DNA from: DASPXY01 sp038227745
GTDB lineage: Bacteria > Planctomycetota > Planctomycetia > Gemmatales > Gemmataceae
DNA length: 23,313 nt
Assembly (NCBI GenBank): GCA_038227745.1
Contig: JBBRPS010000044.1
Location: 1 to 23,313, forward strand
Reading direction: 5' to 3'
Numbering within the stretch: position 1 is the stretch's first letter; the number at the start of each line of letters is the position of its first letter. Shown in pieces: positions 15,276-22,115 of the stretch. Both the position numbers and the translations under genes were made by a program. A model generated the notes under the pieces. The model searched no databases. It was not told the origin of the DNA and saw nothing but the letters and a program-made list of their open reading frames with translations.

Positions 15276-15350
15276 CTCAAAGAATGTGGGGCAAGTTGCC
15301 AACTTGCCGGGAAAAACGGCAAGTTGGCAACTTGCCCCACATTCTTTGAG
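15276..15350. repeat. Perfect 34-bp inverted repeat with nested palindromes
   Basis: Arms 15276-15309 and 15317-15350 are exact complements around the loop GGAAAAA. Inside each arm, GGCAAGTTG-C-CAACTTGCC is itself a palindrome, so the element can fold either as one long hairpin or as two smaller ones. It lies between the dtd stop (15364, minus) and the permease start (15193, minus), so readthrough from dtd would pass through it. The size and symmetry suit a mobile palindrome that may also act as a terminator. Confidence 0.9.
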
Positions 15351-15363
15351 CCGCTTTTAATCC

Positions 15364-15804
15364 CTATTTACTGTCCACTATCAACGTCACCGGCCCGTCG
15401 TTGGTCAGTTCCACGTGCATCATCGCCTGAAAGCGGCCGGTCGCCGTCGGCACGCCGAGCGCGCGAACCGCCTCAATGAACGCCTCATAGAGCGGCACGG
15501 CGGTCTCCGGGGGCGCCGCCTCGATGAAACTCGGCCGACGTCCCTTGCGGCAGTCGCCGTACAGGGTGAACTGGCTGACCACCAGCACGCCGCCGCCGAC
15601 CTCCGTCACGTCGCGGTTCATCTTGCCGTCGTCGTCCTCGAAGACGCGCAGCGACACGATTTTCTCGGCCAGCCAGCGCGCCTGCTCCGGCGTATCGGTC
15701 CGGGCCACGCCGAGCAGCACCAGCAGGCCGCGGCCGATCTCCCCGGTCACCTCGTCGCCGACCCGCACCCGGGCCTGGCTGACGCGCTGCAAGACGGCAC
15801 GCAT
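15364..15804 (-). CDS. dtd: D-aminoacyl-tRNA deacylase
   Basis: The 146-residue product matches DTD1 in length and motifs. It starts MRAVLQRVSQARVRV, and carries the catalytic-site motif SQFTLYGD and the cross-subunit motif NDGPVT that builds the D-amino-acid pocket (Gly-cisPro type, here GP). The enzyme is a cytoplasmic homodimer that hydrolyses D-aminoacyl-tRNAs and also glycyl-tRNA-Ala, protecting translation quality. ATG 15804 is chosen because the family begins exactly there and GGAGAG lies just upstream. The gene is divergent from the Ser/Thr kinase gene over 445 bp and is followed by a large palindrome, so it is probably transcribed alone. Confidence 0.95.
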   Translation of the reverse strand: MRAVLQRVSQARVRVGDEVTGEIGRGLLVLLGVARTDTPEQARWLAEKIVSLRVFEDDDGKMNRDVTEVGGGVLVVSQFTLYGDCRKGRRPSFIEAAPPETAVPLYEAFIEAVRALGVPTATGRFQAMMHVELTNDGPVTLIVDSK

Positions 15805-15949
15805 GCTCTCTCCGGCGGTTCCGCGCACGTCCCGCGTGCGCGTTTTCGTGCCATGATACGGCGGCGCCGGGGATTTCCCACTCCAGTTTTCCCAAGATCC
15901 CCGCGCGGCGCCGGAACCCTCCCGCCTCGCCGAGCACTCCCAGCGGAGA

Positions 15950-16005
15950 GGAGAGGGCTTGCCGTTTCGCGCTCGCAGCCGAGCGCGAAACGGCAAGCCC
16001 TCTCC
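15950..16005. repeat. Perfect 26-bp inverted repeat in the dtd-kinase gap
   Basis: Arms 15950-15975 and 15980-16005 are exact complements around a CAGC loop; the arm contains CTTGCCGTTTCGCGCTCG. It belongs to a different sequence family from the other palindromes here. The rest of the 445-bp divergent gap (15805-16249) shows no gene; it must hold the promoters for dtd and the kinase, but I see no convincing hexamers. A short stretch at 16093-16116 resembles 5977-6000 near another palindrome. Confidence 0.85.
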
Positions 16006-16249
16006 CCGCCGCCGGGTAAGGAGATGGAGTCACGCCCGCGCGTGCGCCTGCCCGTCTCCCGGTGGCCACCCCGACGGGGCCGTCCGTAGACTTACTGAGG
16101 GCAGCACGGTCAAAGCTCGGTCCCCCTGCCCGCTCTCCGAAGGGGACGCAATTCCCCCGGCGTCTGTTACAGCCGCGCAGGAAGGTCGTCCTGTCGTGAG
16201 GTATCCCCGGGCAACGGCGCTCGCGCCCCGCTCCCCTGAGGGCCGTTCG

Positions 16250-17554
16250 ATGGATAGCCCCACCCTGGTGAGCCAACTGCAAGGCGTCGGCCTGTGGCCG
16301 GAGGACGAGGCGGCCCGGCGTCAGATCCTCGACCTGGGCCGCCGCTTCCCCGAGGCCCGCGACCTCGCGCGCGAGCTGATCCACCTGAACCTCCTCACCC
16401 CCTACCAAGCCAACCAACTCCTGACCGGCAAGGGTTCGACCCTGGCCATCGGCCCGTACCTGGTCCTGGAACGGCTCGGCGAGGGCGGCATGGGCCAGGT
16501 CTTCAAGGCTCGCCAGAAGCGACTGCACCGCGTCGTCGCCCTCAAGGTGATCCGCCCCGACCGTGTCACCAACGCCACCGCGGTCGGCCGCTTCCACCGC
16601 GAGATCCAGGCCGCCGCCAAGCTCTCCCACCCCAACGTCGTCCGCGCCTACGACGCCGACCGCAGCGACGACACGTACTACTTCGCGATGCAGTTCGTCA
16701 ACGGCACCGACCTCTCGCGGCTGGTCAAGCAGCGCGGTCCGCTGCCGGTGGACCAGGCGTGCGACTTCATCTACCAGGCGGCGCACGGCCTACAGCACAT
16801 CCACGCCAACGGCATGGTCCACCGGGACGTCAAGCCGTCGAACCTCATGATCACCGGCCCTGGGGCGCCGCGGATCACCCCCGACCCCATCTCGGGGATC
16901 GGCGTGTCGGACCAGGTGAAGATCCTCGACCTGGGCCTGGCCCGGCTGTGCGAGGACACCGACGAACAGGGCCAACGCCGCCCGGCCCTCACGCAACTCG
17001 GCTCGGTCATGGGCACCGCCGACTACATGGCCCCCGAGCAGGGCGTGGACAGCCGCCGGGCCGACGCCCGCAGCGACGTCTATAGTCTCGGCTGCACGCT
17101 CTACTTTGCCCTGGCCGGCCGACCGCCCTTCTTCGGCGAGACGGCGCTGGAGAAGCTGATGCACCACCAGCTGGACGAGGCCGAGCCGGTGGAGCAGGTG
17201 CGCCCGGCCGTGCCGCCGGAACTGGCGGCGGTGGTGCGCAAGCTGATGGCGAGGAAACCCGCCGATCGCTACCAGACGGCGGCCGCGGTCGCGGAAGCCC
17301 TGGCGCCCTTCTGCGGCGCGGCGGTCCCCGTGCCCGCAGTCCCAGTGTCTGTCGTGGCGACGCCGGTGCCGGGGGGCCAGGTGGCGGCGGCCGGCGCCGA
17401 CTCCGAGGCGGGGCTGCTGGTGCTGCTGCGGCCCGACGCCGTCCCGCACCGCGATCGGAGCGCGTCGCACCCCTGGGCGTGGGTCGGGGCCGCTGCGGGC
17501 ATTCTCGGCGGCGTCCTGATGTTACTCCTGGTGCTTCGGCTCGTCCGGGGATGA
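16250..17554 (+). CDS. Membrane-anchored Ser/Thr protein kinase (active type)
   Basis: The 434-residue protein has an N-terminal domain of about 65 residues ending in DLARELIHLNLLTPYQANQL, seen in many planctomycete kinases, then a Hanks-type kinase domain (about 70-355) and one C-terminal membrane helix (409-430). All catalytic elements are there: glycine loop GEGGMG (77-82), K99, E118, HRDVKPSN (191-198), DLG (227-229, a common DFG variant), APE (261-263) and the DVYSLGCTLY helix. It should phosphorylate Ser/Thr on cytoplasmic proteins; no extracellular sensor domain follows the helix, so only a very short tail crosses. A 20-residue insertion lies between HRD and DLG. ATG 16250 follows TGAGGG; the extension to 15959 crosses a palindrome. 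A related pseudokinase follows 178 bp downstream. Confidence 0.93.
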   Translation: MDSPTLVSQLQGVGLWPEDEAARRQILDLGRRFPEARDLARELIHLNLLTPYQANQLLTGKGSTLAIGPYLVLERLGEGGMGQVFKARQKRLHRVVALKVIRPDRVTNATAVGRFHREIQAAAKLSHPNVVRAYDADRSDDTYYFAMQFVNGTDLSRLVKQRGPLPVDQACDFIYQAAHGLQHIHANGMVHRDVKPSNLMITGPGAPRITPDPISGIGVSDQVKILDLGLARLCEDTDEQGQRRPALTQLGSVMGTADYMAPEQGVDSRRADARSDVYSLGCTLYFALAGRPPFFGETALEKLMHHQLDEAEPVEQVRPAVPPELAAVVRKLMARKPADRYQTAAAVAEALAPFCGAAVPVPAVPVSVVATPVPGGQVAAAGADSEAGLLVLLRPDAVPHRDRSASHPWAWVGAAAGILGGVLMLLLVLRLVRG

Positions 17555-17732
17555 AATGCCTCGGCCGGTCCGGCGTACTCAGCAAAACTTTCCATCGGCA
17601 AGGAAGGTAGTCCACGCGGGGGGCGGGATCCTCTTGCGGCGAGCGGGGCCACAGGAGATAATCCCATTCCAGGGCGGACAGAGCGGTTGCGCGGGCCAGG
17701 TGAGGTCGCAGCGCACTTTTCCGTGAGGGGTA

Positions 17733-19022
17733 ATGGACGCGGCCGGATTCGTCACTGAGTTACACGCCCTCGGCTTGCTCGACGACGCGGGCCTGAACAA
17801 CAGCGTGCGCGAGCTCACCGAGCGCCCGCTCAGCGCGCCCGACCTGGCGCAGGAACTGGTGCGGCGGAACCTGCTGACCTCTTTCCAGGCCGGCCACCTC
17901 CTGACCGGCAAGGGCCGCAACCTCGTCCTGGGGCCGTACCGCTTCCTCGAATCCGTCACCGCTCACGCGCGCGGCCGCGTGTTCCGGGCGGTCCACGCCC
18001 CCCTCGGCCGGGTGGTCGCCGTCAAGTTGATGCGCTGTCCCTCCGGGCGCCGCCTGGCCGTACGGGCGCGGTTCGAGCGCGAGACGACCCTCGCCGCCCG
18101 CCTGACGCACCCCAACCTTGTGACCGCCCTGGACGCCTTCGAGAACGACGGCCTGTACGTCCTTGTGACGGAGTGGGTCCCGGGCACCGACCTGCGCGGC
18201 CACGTTCGCGCGAGCGGCCGGCTGTCGGTGCCGACGGCGTGCGGCTTCGCCATGCAGGCGGCGCTGGCGCTGCAGCACACCCACGAACGCGGCCTCCTCC
18301 ACCAGACCGTCGAGCCGGGGAACCTGCTGATCGCCGAGCCGCCTGCCAGCCCGTCGCTGGCCGACATCGATCTGGCCCGGACGGGACTGACGTGCCGGCC
18401 GCTCAAGCTCCTGAACCTGGGCCAGTCCTGGCTCGCGGCGCGGCGCAGCCGGTCCCCGGAGGGCGCTCTGTCCGCGGGGGACCACGCGAATTACCTGGCG
18501 CCGGAGCAGTTCCACGACCGGCCCGACCTGGACCAGCGCAGCGACCTGTACGGCCTGGGCGCCTGCCTGTACTTTGCCCTGGCGGGCCGCCCGCCCCGCC
18601 GCCCCGGCAAGGCGGACGGCGCCCGCGGGGAAGTCGTGCCGCTCGAAAAGCTCCGCCCCGACGTGCCCTCGCGCCTGGCCGCCATCGTCCGCCGCCTGCT
18701 GGCCGCCCGCCCCGCCGACCGCTTCGAGAGTGCGGAGGAGGTGGTCCAGGTCCTCATGCCCTTCTGCGTCACCGTGGCGCCGCGGGCCAGCAGCCCGCAC
18801 CTCAACACGGCCGTCGGCCAACAGACCACGCTCGCCGACGTCCGCGGCGGCTTTACCTCGCCGGCCCTTTCCCTGAAGGCGAAGCCCGGACACCCCGGGC
18901 CTCTCCCGCCGCGCCGGTGGGGGCGGTCGGCGGTGCGGCTCGTGCTCGCCGCGATGGGGTGCGGCTTCGGGGCGGCGCTGCTCCTGCACCTCCTGCGGTT
19001 GCTCGGGGAACTCGGCGGATAA
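17733..19022 (+). CDS. Membrane-anchored pseudokinase, paralogue of the preceding kinase
   Basis: The 429-residue protein has the same layout as its neighbour: the N-terminal domain (DLAQELVRRNLLTSFQAGHL), a kinase fold, and a C-terminal membrane helix (about 400-424). Catalytic residues are lost: the glycine loop reads SVTAHARGRV, HRD is HQT (190-192) followed by VEPGN instead of VKPSN, and DFG is NLG (228-230). The ATP-site lysine (VAVK, K98), the helix-C glutamate (E117) and APE (256-258) remain. It is therefore predicted not to phosphorylate but perhaps to bind nucleotide or regulate a partner, most simply the active kinase upstream. ATG 17733 follows GAGGGG at close spacing. The 178-bp gap before it shows no gene. 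The reading frame is intact, so it is not decaying. Confidence 0.9.
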   Translation: MDAAGFVTELHALGLLDDAGLNNSVRELTERPLSAPDLAQELVRRNLLTSFQAGHLLTGKGRNLVLGPYRFLESVTAHARGRVFRAVHAPLGRVVAVKLMRCPSGRRLAVRARFERETTLAARLTHPNLVTALDAFENDGLYVLVTEWVPGTDLRGHVRASGRLSVPTACGFAMQAALALQHTHERGLLHQTVEPGNLLIAEPPASPSLADIDLARTGLTCRPLKLLNLGQSWLAARRSRSPEGALSAGDHANYLAPEQFHDRPDLDQRSDLYGLGACLYFALAGRPPRRPGKADGARGEVVPLEKLRPDVPSRLAAIVRRLLAARPADRFESAEEVVQVLMPFCVTVAPRASSPHLNTAVGQQTTLADVRGGFTSPALSLKAKPGHPGPLPPRRWGRSAVRLVLAAMGCGFGAALLLHLLRLLGELGG

Positions 19023-19109
19023 GGTCAACTCCGCTGGACGGGCTGGTCGATTTTTGCCAAGGTAGCAGTCGAGGACCCGTTCATACCGCGCCCGCTCCCG
19101 GAGAGAACG

Positions 19110-19367
19110 ATGGCGGACTTCACCCCGTATCAGCAGAAGATCATCAAGCGCTACTACGACAACAGCGACACCTTGCAGTCGCAGCGCCTGGCAGAACTGG
19201 TCGGCGAGCTGTACCTCGCGGAGGGGAAGAAGCGCGAGCGGCTGTGGAAGGCGGCGGCGACCGCGATGCAGAAGCTCGGCATCCCCCAGGTCCGGATCGA
19301 CCACCTGGTCAAGCAGGCCAACCCGGCGCTGATCGCCGAGGTCGTCAAGGAGTTGCAAGGCAAGTGA
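19110..19367 (+). CDS. Small conserved protein of unknown function (85 residues)
   Basis: The product is short, charged and helical. It starts MADFTPYQQKIIKRYYDN, continues through LAELVGELYLAEGKKRERLW, and ends with HLVKQANPALIAEVVKELQ. I recall similar 80-90-residue proteins in planctomycete genomes, but no function is known. There is no signal peptide, cysteine pair or membrane helix; it is probably a cytoplasmic helical protein. The ATG has GGAGAG about 8 bases upstream. It follows the pseudokinase by 87 bp on the same strand and could share its transcript. The codon use fits a real gene. Confidence 0.8.
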   Translation: MADFTPYQQKIIKRYYDNSDTLQSQRLAELVGELYLAEGKKRERLWKAAATAMQKLGIPQVRIDHLVKQANPALIAEVVKELQGK

Positions 19368-19444
19368 CGCCGCATCCCCCGGTCCTGCTCGACAGGAAGA
19401 AAAGCGGCACGGCTGGCATTGTATACTGGCTGCGGGTTGGTCTG

Positions 19445-19523
19445 ACACAAGCCCGACGCGCAAGCGAGGGACCCTCGCTTGCGCGTCGGGCTTGTGTGAC
19501 GAGCTTTCGCGCCGGAGTAATAA
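19445..19523. repeat. Palindromic intergenic repeat, copy 2 (half-flanked)
   Basis: Perfect 26-bp arms (19445-19470 and 19472-19497) surround a single A. It is the same family as 2532-2635, but the arm reads GCGCAAGCG instead of GCGCCAGCG, with the matching change in the other arm. The right outer arm (TTTCGCGCCGGAGTAAT, 19505-19521) is kept and the left one is missing. The rest of the 331-bp gap (19368-19698) shows no gene; a TATACT at 19422-19427 lacks a good -35. Confidence 0.85.
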
Positions 19524-19698
19524 ATGCGCGCGGGCCGGGAGCAAACAGACCGCGGCGCACAATTGCTTTGCATTCCCTGCCCGGTGGGCGCATGATGAGA
19601 GGGAGCGGTAAGGACCTCGTGCAAGGCCTCGCCGCCCCACGAAACCCACCGCCGCACCCCGCCGACGTCCGCCCCCGGCCCGCAGGAGTTCGCCAGCC

Positions 19699-22053
19699 AT
19701 GCACGCACGCCGCGTCCTCGCCGCCCTCACCGCGACGGCGCTGCTCGCCGCCCCGGCCGCCGCCGACGCCCCGCAGTTCGGCCGGCACGTCACGCCGGTC
19801 CTTTACCGGCTCGGCTGCAGCGCCGGCGCCTGCCACGGCGCGTTCGCCGGCAAGGGCGGGTTTCGCCTCTCCCTTTTCGCCGGCGCCCCCGAGGACGACT
19901 ACCAGAACGTGCGCGGCCCCTTCGGCCGTCGCCTCGACCCGGTCCGCCCCGAGCAAAGCCTGCTCCTGCTCAAGCCGACCGGCGCCGTGCCGCACGGCGG
20001 CGGCCTGCGCCTGCGCCCCGGCAGCCCGGAATACCGGGTGCTGCGCGACTGGATCGCCGCCGGCGCCCGCCACGATCCCCGCACCGAGCCCCAGGTGCTG
20101 TCGGTCCATGTCGAGCCGCCGACCCTGATCGCCGCCGTCGGCGCTGCCCCTCAGGCAGTCCGCGTCCTGGCCCGCCTGTCCGACGGCAAGGAAGACGACG
20201 TCACCCGCCTCGCGCGCTTCGAGTCACTCGACCCCGCCGTCGCGGCCGTCACTGCGGACGGCAAGGTCAGCGGCCAGCGCGGCGGCAGTGTTGCCGTCCT
20301 CGCCCACTACGCCGGCCAGGTCGGCTTCACCACGACCCTCGTCCCGGGCACTCTGCCCCCGGGGTTGAAGTTCCCCGAGGAGCGGCCGGCCGACGCCATC
20401 GACCGCGTCCTCGCCGAGAAACAGAAGCGTCTCAACATCGTGCCGTCGCCACTGTGCAAGGACGAGGAGTTCTTGCGCCGCGCCTACCTCGACGTTACCG
20501 GCGTGCTGCCGCTGCCCGATGAGGTGCGCCAGTTCCTGACCGACCGCGACCCGGAGAAGCGGCGCAAGCTGATCGACAAGTTGCTCACCGACCCGCTGCA
20601 CGCGGCGCTGTGGGCCGGCAAGCTGTGCGACACCGTTGGCGCCGACGACCGCTTCCTTGGCGACCGCGTCTACAGTTTCCACGACTGGTTCCGCAACAAG
20701 TTCGAGGACAACGTCCCGTGGGACCGGATCGCCTACGGGGTGATCTGCGCCACTGCCGCCGACGGGCAGACGTCCGAGCAACTCAAGGCCGCGCAGAAGC
20801 GCGACGCGGAGGAGCGCAAGAAAGCCAAGGGCAAGAAGCCCGCGCCGCCGACCCCCGGGGCGAAGCCGTGGCGCAGCGGCTACGCGGTCCGGCAGACGCT
20901 CGACGTGTTTTACAACAACCTGATCTTTCAGAAGGAGACGCCGGACAAGAAGCGCATCCTCGACGCGAAGCAGGTCGCCCTGCGCGTGGCGCACACGTTC
21001 CTGGGGGTGCGGTTGGAGTGCGCCCAGTGCCACAAGCACCCGCACGACCGCTGGTCGCAGAACGACTTCTTCAGCTTCGCCGCCGCGTTCTCCTACGTCG
21101 AGTTCGGCGCCGACCCGGCGCTGAAGGCGAAGGGCGTGAACCTCGGCGGCACGCACGCCGGCGCCAAACCCGTCGAGATCTTCCACGACCCGGCCACGGG
21201 CGAGCCGGTTGGGCCGCGCGTGCTGGGCGGGGCGAAGATCGACATTGGGCCGGGTCAGGATCCCCGCGTCGCGGTGTGGAAATGGATGGTGCGCGAGGAC
21301 AATCCGTGGTTCGCGCGGGCGATCGTCAACCGCGTCTGGGACCATTACCTCGGCCGCGGCCTGATCGAGCCGGCCGACGCCCAGGCCGCCGCCAACCCGC
21401 CATCGCAGCCCGAGATCCTCGACGACCTGGCGCGCGACTTCGTCGCCCACAAGTACGACCTGCGCCACCTGCACCGCCGCATCCTGAACACGCTGGCGTA
21501 CCAGCGCGGCCACGTCCCGAACGCGAGCAACGTCCGCGACGAGCGTCACTTCGCCCGCCGTCTCTTGCGCCGGTTGAGCGCCGAGCAGGCGCTGGACGCG
21601 GTCGCCCAGGTGACGGGCACACCGATCAAGCTGCCGAAGCGCTACGCCAGCCCGCGGCCCGGGACGCGCGCCGTCGAGGTGGCCCTGAGCCGGGTGGGCG
21701 GCGACGACGGTTACCTGATGCAGATCTTCGGCAAGCCGCTGCGGACGCAGAACTGCGACTGCGAGCGCAGCCCCGCCTCCAGCCTCAGCCAGGTGCTGTA
21801 CTTCTACAACGACGAGAAACTGGTGGCGAAGATCAACGACCCGAAAGGTCGGCTGCAGAAACTGGTGCAGGAGGTGCAGGACGACCGCCGGCTGCTGGAG
21901 GAGTTGTACCTGCTGACGCTGACGCGGCGGCCTGCGCCGGGCGAAGTGGAGCGCTCGCTGCGACATTTGCGCGGCGCCGCTTCACGGCCGGAGGGGTATC
22001 AGGATATTCTGTGGTCGCTGCTGAACCGGGATGAGTTTATCGTGAATCATTGA
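19699..22053 (+). CDS. Secreted DUF1549/DUF1553 (PSCyt2/PSD1) protein with haem-type motifs
   Basis: The 784-residue protein has a Sec signal peptide (1-22, ending AAPAAADA). A cytochrome-like segment follows with C40-x4-CH46 (CSAGACHG). Residues about 135-215 look like a bacterial Ig-like (Big_2) domain ('VEPPTLIAAVG ... VTADGKVSG'). DUF1549 follows (about 230-450; RRAYLDVTGVLPLPDEVRQF) and includes CAQCH (441-445), a canonical CxxCH haem-c motif, next to KHPHDRW. DUF1553 (about 530-780) contains NPWFARAIVNRVWDHYLGRG and ends with LLNRDEFIVNH. The family is hugely expanded in planctomycetes and linked to polysaccharide breakdown, but its activity is not settled. ATG 19699 follows GCAGGAG. 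The DUF1501 gene is 62 bp downstream, the usual pairing. Confidence 0.93.
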   Translation: MHARRVLAALTATALLAAPAAADAPQFGRHVTPVLYRLGCSAGACHGAFAGKGGFRLSLFAGAPEDDYQNVRGPFGRRLDPVRPEQSLLLLKPTGAVPHGGGLRLRPGSPEYRVLRDWIAAGARHDPRTEPQVLSVHVEPPTLIAAVGAAPQAVRVLARLSDGKEDDVTRLARFESLDPAVAAVTADGKVSGQRGGSVAVLAHYAGQVGFTTTLVPGTLPPGLKFPEERPADAIDRVLAEKQKRLNIVPSPLCKDEEFLRRAYLDVTGVLPLPDEVRQFLTDRDPEKRRKLIDKLLTDPLHAALWAGKLCDTVGADDRFLGDRVYSFHDWFRNKFEDNVPWDRIAYGVICATAADGQTSEQLKAAQKRDAEERKKAKGKKPAPPTPGAKPWRSGYAVRQTLDVFYNNLIFQKETPDKKRILDAKQVALRVAHTFLGVRLECAQCHKHPHDRWSQNDFFSFAAAFSYVEFGADPALKAKGVNLGGTHAGAKPVEIFHDPATGEPVGPRVLGGAKIDIGPGQDPRVAVWKWMVREDNPWFARAIVNRVWDHYLGRGLIEPADAQAAANPPSQPEILDDLARDFVAHKYDLRHLHRRILNTLAYQRGHVPNASNVRDERHFARRLLRRLSAEQALDAVAQVTGTPIKLPKRYASPRPGTRAVEVALSRVGGDDGYLMQIFGKPLRTQNCDCERSPASSLSQVLYFYNDEKLVAKINDPKGRLQKLVQEVQDDRRLLEELYLLTLTRRPAPGEVERSLRHLRGAASRPEGYQDILWSLLNRDEFIVNH

Positions 22054-22066
22054 GGTGAGGTCGGCA

Positions 22067-22094
22067 AAGCCCACGGGTTGCAACCCGTGGGCTT
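22067..22094. repeat. Perfect 28-bp palindrome inside the DUF1549-DUF1501 operon
   Basis: The arms AAGCCCACGGGTTG and CAACCCGTGGGCTT meet with no loop. It fills nearly half of the 62-bp gap between the two genes and ends 8 bases before the ribosome-binding AGGGGAG of the second. As RNA it could form a strong hairpin that alters the ratio of the two products or protects the upstream message. Confidence 0.85.
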
Positions 22095-22115
22095 GAACAG
22101 CAGGGGAGCTTTCTG

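Noticed and set aside
15276..16005. CRISPR array
   Set aside because: The palindromes are of different sequence, not evenly spaced, and there are no repeated units with spacers or cas genes.
15959..16249. Upstream extension of the Ser/Thr kinase to 15959
   Set aside because: It would be translated through a perfect palindrome and lacks any conserved feature; ATG 16250 has TGAGGG upstream and begins the shared N-terminal domain.
17555..17732. Possible small gene between the two kinases
   Set aside because: No frame with a credible start, ribosome-binding site and coding character is seen in these 178 bases.
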